Positions 52,063 through 62,914 of a stretch of 64,000 nt of DNA are shown here, one piece after another. This stretch comes from Coccinella septempunctata (lineage: Eukaryota > Arthropoda > Insecta > Coleoptera > Coccinellidae). Location: positions 992,001-1,056,000 of the forward strand of contig NC_058193.1 in assembly GCF_907165205.1 (NCBI RefSeq). The letters are read 5' to 3'. Position numbers and translations under genes: made by a program. Under the pieces are notes generated by a model. It did no database searches. It saw only the letters and a list, made by a program, of their open reading frames with translations, and was not told where the DNA came from. Positions within the stretch are counted from its first letter, which is position 1, and each line of letters starts with the position of its first letter.

Positions 52063-53741
52063 TGTAACGATACTTGATTGTTTTATTTAAAAAATCAAGC
52101 CTCCTTTTAAATGTCCGTTTCCCTGAATTTTTCAGTTGAAGCGATGCAACACCGTCTGATGGAGATTTCAGTTTTGGTATGCTTGTTCCGTTTCATTTTA
52201 GAAATATTTTGCGGAATCCTGATTGATAAATTCAAATTCTGTATAATTGAGGTTTCCATCATTAATCCGCCGATGGGTCTAGGACAAGAAAGGGGTGTCT
52301 TTCTGTATTCGGCGTTGTTTTTCCGTCCACCGGAACACACCGAATTCAGCATAAAAACAACGTGGAGTGCAGATAACGACAGTTTCTTTTACCGAAAAAG
52401 AGATAACCGCCACCGAGAATCTTCTGGGGAGAATATTCGAGAATACCGAATTTTTTGATGCAATTTTGATCACATGACCGTCCACATGTTGGGAAGTTGA
52501 TAAATAGGGCGGCACCACCAGACGAACGTCATTAATTCTGTATTCCGGCATTCTTGATTCTTTATTCGGTAATTCTTTCTTTATTCGTGATTCTTGATTC
52601 CTTATTCACTGTTCATTCATTCATTCTCAGTACTTTTCTTGATTCATTGTTCGACAATCGTTCATTCCTTTATTGATTTTTCTGGATTCGAGGATCCTGC
52701 GATCTGTTTCTTTTTCTTTTCTCTAAGTGGTGGTGTGACCGTACCGGAACAAACTGTAAGTCTTTTCTTGATATCGCATATTTCGTGATTCAAAGTTGCA
52801 TTCTTCTATTTGTTTGATTGTGTTAATCCTTATTGTTAATCCCCCTGTTTAACGCAGACCTCTGTCACCCGTTTCTCTGGGTAACCAAGATCAATCGACA
52901 GAAGTCTCGAAGTCGTTCCGCTGGTAATGCTTGGCGTGTACACCCAAGGTTGCCACGGAAAGACCACAGTAGCCTATCCCATCCTATCCCTGTTGTGTTC
53001 CGTTTAGATTTTCCGTTTACTGCTGACTTCTGTCGCCTGGCTCTCTGGTGACGGAAACCAATCGGCAGAGGTCTCGAAGTGTTTCTGCTGGTAGTGCTTG
53101 GCGTGTACACCCAAGATTGCCACGGAGAGACCATGATAAACTACCTCGTTATCCTGTAAATTGTTGAATTGTGTTTCACCTGAATCAACCCCGTCCCGTT
53201 TATTGAGTAGTTTCAATTTTGATTGGCCTGTATACTGAAAAACCACTGAAAGTGCTCGGGATCAAACCCATCGCTGAATTAACCGATTGGAGGGACTTGG
53301 GACTTTCTGAGACAACCGGTTACTGTAAATTTTGTGTAAACCCCGTACATCCCTCATTGTCTCAGAAGGAATCAAAGTGACCGCTATTGATTTCTTTCTT
53401 TCTTTAATACCTGATAATTTTAATTTAATTCATTAATTTCACTGTGTTGAGTTTAAATTTCTGATCACCGTGACAAGTTAATTATTGAATTTCTGTTTTC
53501 TTCATTTTGAACTGGGTCATCAGCTGTATATATTTCTTGACTTGGAAATCATTGTATGGTTCACTGTAATTTAGATTGTTGTAATAAATTCGGTTTTAAA
53601 GGTCTTGTTATCGCTACCACCTTAGATAACCCCGAACTCTGTCTCCGACTAGTAGGTACCTGGGTGGGTTTGCTTTTCCTCCCTATTGAAAGAATAGCTG
53701 GCGCTCGAGATTAAACCCTTTTGCAAACTAAACCCGTTACA
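52063..53741 (-). repeat. Solo LTR, 1679 bp, with AGAT duplication
   Basis: TGTAACGATAC at the left and CCCGTTACA at the right, flanked by AGAT at 52059-52062 and 53742-53745. The right 150 bp matches the corresponding end of the Gypsy LTR at 3820-4838 (GTTATCGCTACCACC, CTCTGTCTCCGACTAG, GAATAGCTGGCGCTCGAGA). It carries an internal imperfect duplication, about 52859-52975 and 53024-53140. The open frames inside it are not genes. Confidence 0.92.
52859..53140. repeat. Two imperfect ~117 bp units within the solo LTR
   Basis: Both contain GTCTCGAAGT, TGCTTGGCGTGTACACCCAA and GATTGCCACGG-like or GGTTGCCACGG sequence, 165 bp apart. Confidence 0.85.
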
Positions 53742-54042
53742 AGATATGAGGGCGTTTCCTATCTTTCTACTCAATAATCTTTGATTATAACGGTATTAAT
53801 TGTTGTTTTATTAATTTGAGAGTTTTATTACGAATGTACGATTTTGGGTACTCGACGTATTTTATTAGTTTTCATTGTTAAAGTATTTCGGAGGTACCTC
53901 ATGCTTTGTAATAATTATTCAAGGGTCCATTGTGTTGGTTTCTATTTTATGTGCTTCACACAACATTCCTCATTTTCCTTATTCTAGATAATAAGGTACT
54001 ACATACCTGGGTTTTTCTTTCTTTTGAACAAGTCATAGGGAC

Positions 54043-54332
54043 TTAAGCTACATTCACAATCAATTCACGGGCCGAAGTGCACTTCGGCACGGAAGCTTAG
54101 CAGATGGCGTTCTCCGTTACCATTCACAATAAAATTCAAGACAAAATTTCTTGCAAGTTGCAAACTATCACTTCGGCAAGGAATTTCGTGCCGGCTATAG
54201 ATGATGCTGATGCTTATGTTTTGATCAGTTACATTTTTGATTCATTTGAGTATTTGGTTCCAAGATTATTGCGAATGGTAAATTTCGTGCCGAAGTGCAC
54301 TTCGGCCCGCGAATTGATTGTGAATGCAGCTT
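54043..54332 (+). mobile_element. MITE family Y, copy 2
   Basis: The inverted counterpart of 48312-48599. TAGGGAC flanks it at 54036-54042 and 54333-54339, a 7 bp duplication, with two extra T bases at the left end. A conserved 78-residue frame (MAFSVTIHN...) is shared with copy 1. Confidence 0.88.
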
Positions 54333-54904
54333 TAGGGACGCCAGACGACATTTTGGACGCTATTCCCTTAAGCTTCCAATTCGATTTGAGGACTAATAAT
54401 TATAATAAATCTGTTTTATGATGGATGCGTTTATGTTATGTAATATTCATGGTTTATTAATTTTTGCATTTGATTACTGAGGTACGACCAACAGGGTATA
54501 TACTGTAACTGCATTAAGGACCAATTATAATTTTTCCCATTTTATCATTATTATTATTCACTGGCGGAGTTGGTTTACACCTGCTATATTTGAACGCGAG
54601 CCAAGAGCTGAAATAATTCATTTTCGTGTTACTGGATGAACATAGAGTTCACAGTTCACAATAGTTGTATCTGAGTCGAAATATGAAGGCGGGATACCTT
54701 TGTGAGACGAAACCTGAGGACCGGATACCGAGTCGAAACTTTCCCACAACCTGAACCCTGCTCAATTCAGGAACTGTTGTACGTTCTGAATTCATCTTAC
54801 TAAATTATTGGTAAAGAGTCCTCATCAAAAAGTTGGTTGCTGATCCTGCAACTGATCCTACCAAACAGTTCAACTTGTTGCTGTAACTACCTCTGTATAG
54901 TACG

Positions 54905-57900
54905 TATTTAATTATTATTATTATTATACAATGGTAAAGAGTTGAGGCTAAGCCCATAAACTCACAAAAAAATAAGCATATGAAAAATACACAAAAAAAG
55001 TGAAATACAAAGGAAAGAAAGGAAACTGACAACTCCACAGGTAGCACTCACTCGCGACGAATCTAAGCATCATAGCCATTCTTAAAAGCATTCACAGAAA
55101 TTCAGTCCACCACCGATGAGGGTAGAGAGTTCCAAACCGAAAACACTCGGTTTGTGATCAAATACTGCCTTTGCTGTGTTTTGAAGTTATCCTTCCCCAG
55201 TTTGTAAGCGTGACCTCAAAGACGGGTCTTGAAGAGACTGCTGAGGTCAACTCCGAAAAAGTTGTGGATAGCGCGGTAGGTTATGATGAGATCCCTACGT
55301 TGCCTTCTTTCATCAAACGTAGACAACTTCATGATGGACAGTCTTTCACCGTAGCTGAGACGCGAGATGCCATAGGGTAAACGAGTTGCCCGTCGCTGGA
55401 CGCTCTCCAACAACACCGAATCCCAAGCCAATAATGGACCCAACACAGGGCCTGAAAACTCTAATATGGGTCTCACGTAAAGTTGTAAAGGGTAGCACAC
55501 GTGGAGGGATAACACCAACCAAAAGCTTTATTCTGAACCATAAACAAGGCTCTTTTGGCCTTGATTACCGTATGGAGAATGTAGTCGGACCAACTCAGGT
55601 TCTCCGTCACAATAACACCAAGGTCGGCATGACTACTACAAGTAGCGATGGGTTTGTTGTTCAGGAAGTACTGATGGCGAGGATTGTGGGCAACCAAGTG
55701 CGGAACAACACACTTCTCAAAGTTAAGAGGTAACCTTTTCTCGGCACAAACGGTTCAATTACTCCAGGTCTTCTTGAATCAGACTAGCTGCCACGTTGGG
55801 ATTTCCGAACAATTTGGTATCATCGACAAATTGAGAAAACCGAGATTTGAAGATCCTACGTAGATCGGAGATGTACAGGAGGAAAAGCAGTGGACCCAAA
55901 ACAGAGCCTTCTGGAACTTCACTTCCAACAGGTCTTGCCGAAGAGACAGATTTACCGACACGAACCTGAAAAGTTCGATTGGTTAGAAAAGCTTTAATCT
56001 AAGGGAGCAGGATGCCACGGATTCCAAGATGTTCGAGCTTGTGCAGAAGAAGATCAAGTGGAACAAGGTCAAATGCTCTAGAGAAATCAAGGTAAACAAT
56101 GTCAACAGGGGAAGCTTTATCTAAAGACTCAGATGAGGAATGAATGCTTTCAAGCAGGTTAGTAATGACTGATCTGCCAGGAAGGAAGCCGTGTTGACAT
56201 TCGGGAATAAAGTTGCTGCTAAGTGCATTGTAGGACACTATTCAATGTAATTTTCTCACATACTTTCGCCACCATCGGGACCAGACTAATTGGACGATAA
56301 TTTTCTGCGTTATATTTATCTCCTTTATTGTAAATTGGAGTTACAAAGTGCATTACGCCAAGCAGAGGGCAGACGAGATGTTTCTAGAGAACGTGCATAC
56401 ATTATAGAAAGAGGATAGGAAAGGTCGGGCACATTCCTTAAGTACTCTAGCCGAAATACCATCGGCACCAGGAAAAGAGTTAACTTTGATAGCTGAAAGG
56501 TGGGCTTCGATGACTGCGGGGCTGAAAATTCCTGTTGACGTTCAATGGTGGAAGTTGGTGGGACCATCTTGTGAAAGAGGCAGCAAATGTATCAGCCAGC
56601 ACGTCCGCTGTCTCTTCGGGGCCGGAGCAAGGAGTGTTATTAGAATAAAGAACCAACGGTATGTCGACTTTAGAATTAAGGGCTAATCTCACGTATTTAA
56701 AGAATTTTTTATTGTTCTTCGAACGTATAAGCTTGGATTCGAAGTTTTTTTTGGCATTGGCAATTACTGAAGATAGTGAGTTGGAGAAACTTCGACGGTC
56801 TTCGTAGTCTCTTATTTGTTTACGACGGACGTAGATAACGTTGCCATATGGACTTCTTGTTAGCTGGTATGTGAACAATATTCTTTTTAAACGAACATTC
56901 ATTTGTCAAGTTTCGAAGTGTCGTTGTGAACACAGCTCACATCTCCTCAATATCCGTGGAAGGCGTGAGAAGAGTACTCCAGTCAACTTCTCCAAGTCTG
57001 CGAGAAAGCTGATGGTAGTCTATGATATCAAGTTGTTTTCTTAACTTCTTGGTCTTGGATGAAATTCGAGATTTCAGATGAATGGTGGAGAGTAGAATAA
57101 TGTGGTCCGACCTGCCCAGAGGTGGATATTGTTCAATCTTCGGCAGAAGGTCGGCGTCGTTCGTAAGCACTAGGTCCAGAAAGGAGGGCGTCTGTAAATT
57201 ACGAAAGCGCGTAGGGAAATCCACCAGCTGAAAGAAGTTGTGGTCACGGACAGTGTCAACAAAAATGCTAGATGCCTAATTGTAGATCTTGGTTGTCAGA
57301 GGCCACTCAACATCATGCATGTTAAAATCACCAGCTATAAAATGGTTGCGTTTGGTTGCCGAAAGATGAGCAGCCAATGAAGCATCGGATTGGCAAGGTC
57401 GAGGTCGATAAATGCAGACGACGGTCAAGAAGCCCTACTTCTCTTCCATGAGATCGGGGAATATATTATCAATTCCAGGAAGATCGAGGTTTCTTACTTT
57501 CAAAGAGAATGATGAGGAAATGCCCGTGGCCACATAGATGCAAACACCACCATAACCAACGGTAGTTGCACTGTCCTGCCGCAATCAATATGAAAGTCGG
57601 ATGATGAGCGTCAACATAAGCTAACAGTTCCAAGTACTTGCAGAACAGAGACTGTGCGTTTGTATAAAAGATGGTCCATTCATGAAGAGAGTTCAGTTTT
57701 TTGCACTTTCAGTTGTGGAGATATTGATGATAGTGGGTTTACCGGAAATATACTTAATGTCGATGTTAGTCTCATCAGCGCCAATTCTGCTCTTGAGTTC
57801 GGTAGGCAAATCATTGACTTCTTTAATTTGTACAGTTCTTTCATCATCAGAGATACTGTACTTACGCCAATCACGTACATTGGCAATGACTCGCTGTTTT

Positions 57901-58700
57901 TGACCCACTATCAGTGGGTTGTTAAAAGATACTTTGAGAATTCTTGGATGGTCGGTTGTCAAAACTCCTATTCTACGTTGTGAGCTAGTAGGCACCTGGA
58001 CATACTTGATAAACACTCCTTTCATCATCCCCAGGACCAGCTTCAGGAAATCCTCGAATCTGTACATTGTGACACCGACGAAAGCGTTCCAGCAATTCAG
58101 CTGGTTGAATTAAAGAATGTGTAGAATTTCCCTTTTTCTGGGGTGTAAGGGGGAAGGATGCGTTTTATAGCCTCTCCTCTCAAATGCCAACCTCACCTAC
58201 TCGCGGTGCACCCTGACCTTACGAACATTAGCGGTATAACTCTGTTTCCTATAATTACCTAGCCTAGGTCGAGAATTTGGACTCGAAATCGTCTATTTTA
58301 TTTCTGTAATAGTTTAGAGATCTTATAAATTCGCCTGTTGATTTGTTATGAAGCCAGATCTGAAACGATTTTGTCCAACTTTCTTCCAATATCTCCATTG
58401 CCAGAATTAGTTGAATCAGTAGAGCATCCCTTACAGACCCATTTAATTGTTCCAGCCTCTCCAGAAGTCTTCAACACACTGGACGACACTCCAAGGCAAA
58501 TTACATGTATTTCGCTAGTACATGAAAAACATTTCACAGCTGGTTTGTTTCTGCTGCTGGGTGCACCGCATGATACATGAATTCGCAAACTACGAATCTC
58601 AAGACACTAGATTATCACGAAAAACCTCACCAGTCTAGTCTCTCACCAAAAGTGAAAATAACTTATAACGTCGGATAGCTCAGTCAATAAGGACCACGGT
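54905..58700 (-). pseudogene. Decayed LINE with PHD-like ORF1 and (AAT)n tail
   Basis: Minus strand, broken by many shifts. ORF1 pieces: a PHD-like zinc segment KCFSCTSEIHVICLG...WVCKGC at 58346-58588 and a basic region at 57693-58067. Endonuclease: FIAGDFNMHDVEW (about 57330) and SFLDLVLTNDADLLP...GRSDHIIL (56937-57224). Reverse transcriptase: HGFLPGRSVITNLLE and DIVYLDFSRAFDLVPLDLL (55999-56238), and DLGVIVTENLSWSDYI (55473-55697). Then YVRPILEFSGPVLGP...LLESVQRRATRLPYG (55216-55518). It ends in ATTATTATT near 54905-54927. CR1/Jockey-like. A foreign 125 bp segment is inserted at 58138-58262. Confidence 0.85.
58138..58262 (+). repeat. Copy of the APE LINE 5' leader
   Basis: GGGGTGTAAGGGGGAAGGATG through CTCACCTACTCGCGGTGCACC to TATAACTCTGTTTCC matches, in reverse, about 24003-24148 at the 5' end of the LINE at 20561-24150. 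It interrupts the ORF1 region of the minus-strand LINE here. Confidence 0.85.
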
Positions 58701-58794
58701 GGTATATTTTTTGAAATAAGTTGAGAAAAAATCAGCCTAAATCTATATAAACTCCGGGAGAGCACGGAAAACGAAGAAACTCATGTGTTCACGA

Positions 58795-59050
58795 TCTTAT
58801 CTTAAATGAATAAAATTGGTCCAAGATTTGCACCCTGCGTTATACCGGAAGATGGAAAGTAACTAACAGAACTGTATCCATTATAACTGACAAAATGATC
58901 ACGTTTGGACAGATATGAATCCAACAGTCTAATTACTCCTTTGTTCAATCGATAACTGCTCAACTTGTGCAACAAAATATCATGCTGAACTCTGTCGAAA
59001 GCCTTAGTAAAATCAGTATAGATAACGTCAACCTGGCCATTTTTATCCTT
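58795..59050 (-). pseudogene. LINE reverse transcriptase fragment (Jockey-like)
   Basis: The minus strand reads QVDVIYTDFTKAFDRVQHDI, LLHKLSSYRLNKGVIRLLDS and GITQGANLGPILF in one frame of about 80 codons, the palm region. The catalytic YADD box is beyond the broken end. Confidence 0.75.
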
Positions 59051-59119
59051 AGAACATAGATTGCTGGGTGTGTTGGACGGATAAACCCAAACCTGCTACT
59101 GCGATCAAGCGGTCTATTG

Positions 59120-59690
59120 TAGCACACGGGCAAGCTCATAGAGCTAGATCTCTCCCTCCAGTCCCATCCTGCCCAAAAAGGAGATGATGTCGGAGGGGGA
59201 GTGATTCTTGAGTTCCTCTAGGATCATCTTCGGAGAACCAAATACTCAATGTCTGACCCTGTCTGCCGCCGGGCGGTCACAGAGGATATGCTCAATCGTT
59301 TCGTCCTACTCTAAGCAGAGTCTGCAGAGCGGGTCATTGACGATGCTAAGCTTTTTAAGGTGGGCTCTGAGTCTGCAGTGTCCTGTGAAAACCGCCATAA
59401 TAGATCTCAGATTTGTTCTAGAAAATCCTAGCCAACGACTGGTGTATGGGTTGGGAGGCACTGAAATAGCCCTATGCGAGTGACGCAGTCCAGGACGGTT
59501 GCGCCAGTACTCCAGGACCTTTTGCCTTATCCAGCTGTTGTTTCGGTCCCTGATTAAGGAATTGGAAATTCCTATACTGGGTTCCGGGCCAATAGGCGTT
59601 GATGTTGCACCTTCTCTGGCTAGAGCATCCGATGCATCGTTGCCACTGAAGCCAGAGTGTCCAGGTAGAACATAGATACATGGAATGGAA
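59120..59690 (-). pseudogene. LINE RNase H and C-terminal fragment (R1/Jockey type)
   Basis: The minus strand reads IYVLPGHSGFSGNDASDALAREG (end of RNase H) then TGHCRLRAHLKKL and CRLCLE, with stops near 59310 and 59250. Joined end to end with the preceding fragment, but not certainly the same copy. Confidence 0.7.
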
Positions 59691-59895
59691 ATTCAGTGCT
59701 ACTAAGGCATTACACTACACAAAGAGGCAGTGGCGTTATACTGAAAAATTTACATACTTCTTATTTATTCATACTGAAAATTGATGTGACAATGATGTCC
59801 GAGTCAACTGTCTTAATTGTGATTGGCGACACTAAGCCACTATCTCACTCCAGTTTTTGGAATGTTTATTTTCCATTCCATGTATCTATGTTCTT

Positions 59896-60982
59896 ATGCA
59901 ATACTTCTGCAACAAACTGTGTGAAAGGTGACAAGATTTGTAACCGTTGATCTCTTACGAACAAAATCATGTTGAAAGGGTGATATGAAAGACTGCAAAA
60001 AGATGAGAATTCTATTATCAAACACAATCTCGAAAATCTTAGAAATATTAAAAAACGGAGATGGGCCTGTAATTCATTTATAATATTTGTATGAGTCAAA
60101 GACTCACCCTGTATATTATCAAAATATTTGAAAAGGGGGAAAAATGAACCAATCACCCTGAGAGGCCCATATAATATAGGTTTCTTAGAAATACCTTGGC
60201 GTCTTCCATCTACCTTTCCTGTAGGTACATTTCCCAATGAACCACCCTGTATACTTATGATGCAAGAGCTCAGTGAAAAAGCTTAGCAAAAGATTCCATC
60301 TCTCTTATTGCCATGGAGGATAATTTTTATTTATAGTACAATTGTCACAATGGATGTAATTAGTAGTAAACATACGAGATACATATATCCAACCAATCTG
60401 TTCTAGCTAAGATCTCTTATGAATTACTTAAGAACAAATCTGTAACATAGTTGTTCCTTAAAAATCTAATAGTTGTAAATGATTATTGCAGAAGGAAAAA
60501 AACAGGATTATGAAAACCATCCAGAGACAAGAGAGGTTGTCTCTGAAACCATCCAACCAAAATATGCACTGAACTTGTTCTTGAGATGTTCTTTTCAAAT
60601 ATTTTTTGTTTCTATATTTGTACTTTTCAATTTAACTGAAACACGATTTTGAATTGGGGTGAATGGTTCATGAATAAAGTATAAAATTTGCATTGTTTTT
60701 TTCATCAAATAAGTCATTTTTCAATTACATAAAAATAAAATTTCATCAATATATCAGGTAGATGATGCAATAAGCCCACTACAAATGAATAAAACACCAT
60801 ACAGAACTCTTTTACAGATAGTCACAACAAAAAGTCATTCAGTGACATTCAACAATTGATCACATTTCTGGAAATGTTCACAAATATTCTACTTCATACA
60901 TCATATAATGTGCACTTTTATTCAATGATGAAATTGATGTGCATCTCCTATTCTGCCCACATTTGAGACGGGGTGAATAGAT
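59896..60982. other. Spacer left of ELOF1
   Basis: No gene is supported. CACCCTGTATA occurs near 60110 and 60246, the usual end sequence of small mariner-type repeats. Confidence 0.4.
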
Positions 60983-61115
60983 TTAATTAGCTTGTTCACA
61001 AGCATCTATCCAATCATTATAAACATCTACAGGGTCTGATAAAAAATTTATTGTTGTTTGGAAATCCTCCAAACACACTCTGCATGTTATCCTTGCTGTA
61101 TTTCGACCTTTATCC
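60983..61115 (-). CDS. Elof1: ELOF1 exon 2 (C-terminal)
   Basis: After acceptor TTTTTTTAG, the first base completes the split methionine codon, then DKGRNTARITCRVCLEDFQT...DVYNDWIDACEQAN and TAA at 60983-60985. CRVC is the second half of the zinc-binding site. The match to transcription elongation factor 1 is continuous, with the invariant VDVYxDWIDACE end. Confidence 0.95.
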
Positions 61116-61439
61116 CTAAAAAAAATGGGATGAATTACACAATGACTGAAAAAACTTCATTTAATAAATTTCAGTACCATTATTGCCACAAACACAAAAG
61201 AAATGAACGTTTCAACTGTCTAATCCCAATGGACTTTTTAAATCAAATATAAAATTTCATTCATAATATCAACATTTTCAGGATGCTTAAACAAGCAGAA
61301 GTTTTCTATATCCTTTTTTTCCAAGTTTTACACTTCATAGTGATGCTAGTTACAAATGAAGGATTAATTACCAACCTATCTACCAGGAAACAAGGAAGCC
61401 AAAACACTCACCAGAAAGGCAGCACTTACTGACCTAGAG

Positions 61440-61930
61440 CCTTTCTGTGGTATAGGAAACTGCACTTATAGTAGAGTTTCTGAAGAAGGAAGAAACCAAA
61501 AGAGGAACACTCTGGAAGAATCATCCAGGAATGGATCATTCCAAAAAATTCCTCCGGAATTTTAAGACTGCAAGATCCAAGAAGTATTCAGATCTGAGCA
61601 AGAATAAGTTACGCCTCCTCACCGGCTTCCCCACAGGACATTATCGCGTAAGATGAAAAAGGGGTTACCCCCAGAATGTAGATTCTGTGGGCAAGAGGAG
61701 GAAACTCCTGTTTACAGAATGCCTCGCCATTGCAAGCCAGCGTAAGGAATGTCTTTGACGAGAAAATTGTAGGAGGAATGAGGCCTCCTTGAAGCCATCT
61801 CAAGTACTGAAGTTCATTGGAACTCTGGAGCTGGAGGGCGAGCTGTAGAAGGCGCATTGTGCGAATAGTTCTGATGGGGGGCACAAGAGACCTTAAGGAC
61901 ACAGTGATATGTAACCCCCTTATCATAATA
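61440..61930 (+). pseudogene. LINE C-terminal fragment (R1/Jockey type) in ELOF1 intron
   Basis: The plus strand reads, across shifted frames, KLRLLTGFPTGHYRV, ECRFCGQEEETPV, ECLAIASQRKECL and SLKPSQVLKFIG, the cysteine-rich end that follows RNase H in these LINEs. It has at least three frame breaks. Confidence 0.7.
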
Positions 61931-62798
61931 TAAACTATAACTATCTACCAACTATTTATGAGACTAGCAAATTTTTTATCCTTCATGTACTGCTGCCAGT
62001 TAATTTCTTAAGATGTATTCAGAAGCACAATTGTGTTTCAGTAGACATACATAATAATAATAATTGGAATAAAGTATGGAACCAAGTTGATCTTCTGAAC
62101 AAAAAGGACAATATTTATGAAATTTTGCAGCTAAGCGCAATGGCGCAAAATTATGCATATACACAAAATTTATTTATCTGAACCTTTTTTTACGGTAATG
62201 TAAAAAACTCAAAAGTAGTTGATTAACATGGGATAATTCCTCATGTATAAAGAATTTTTACACTAAACACAGTATGAACGAATTCCCAAGCTTTTTCAAC
62301 ATCGTCAAACATATACAGGAGGTCCCATATAAATTAAAAAAGTTGAGGGGATTTCCGTTCCAACCGGAAGTATATTGTCAAAATTGTACAACAGATGCAT
62401 TTTGCGCCATTGCACTCACCTGCAAAATTTCGTAATTGTCCTTTTCATTCAAAAGATATTTTCTTGGTTCTTTACTAAATTATTTACTTGGTTCCATACT
62501 TTGTCCCAACCTTGTATATATAACATGATTTCAGTGAAGAATTGTATTTGGACTGAAATTTAATCAGCTTAATCCTCATTCCAAATAATTTATGTATGTT
62601 GAATCAGGCTTATATTGTTATGAGGTTGGTTGTTCGACACTAACCTATATCAAGGAAGGAATTAAAAAATTTGGTTTTTGTGCATTATTATAAATATTCG
62701 TTGTTCATGTCTTGCAAGTCTACTACTCTTAATATTCATAACAAATTGGCATGGGGCTGAAGATAAAATTTAGTTGTCACTCAATGGTATTTACTTAC

Positions 62799-62914
62799 AT
62801 TTTTACGTCACATGATTTTTCGTGATTACAGAAAGGACAGTTGAATTGTTGGTCTAATGGTTCTATAGCTTTCCTTTTAGGGGCCGGCTTCCTTTTAGAT
62901 TTTCTTCTACCCAT
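62799..62914 (-). CDS. Elof1: ELOF1 exon 1 (start codon)
   Basis: ATG at 62912-62914, then MGRRKSKRKPAPKRKAIEPL and FNCPFCNHEKSCDVK, ending in two bases of methionine before GTAAGTAA. It joins exon 2 across a 1683 bp intron to make an 82-residue protein. The basic N-terminus and the four-cysteine zinc ribbon (CPFC in this exon, CRVC in the next) define the transcription elongation factor 1 family, which rides on RNA polymerase II in chromatin and in transcription-coupled repair. All key residues are present. Confidence 0.96.

Larger units (their letters stand above)
51880..53790 (+). mobile_element. MITE family X, copy 3, split by a solo LTR
   Basis: The left part (51880-52062) and right part (53746-53790) together align with copies 1 and 2; the break falls exactly inside CTAGAGATATGAGGG. 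Insertion (e) is absent here. Confidence 0.85.

Noticed and set aside
52107..53246. Several 64-115 codon frames
   Set aside because: All lie inside the solo LTR; no retroviral or host domain.
53755..53775. A further CAAAG insertion at ATAATCTTTG
   Set aside because: It is the normal end of MITE X, seen in all three copies, not a separate short insertion.
58645..58690. tRNA-like phrase GGATAGCTCAGTC
   Set aside because: It resembles an A box, but no B box, acceptor stem or anticodon arm follows. At most a worn tRNA-derived SINE head.
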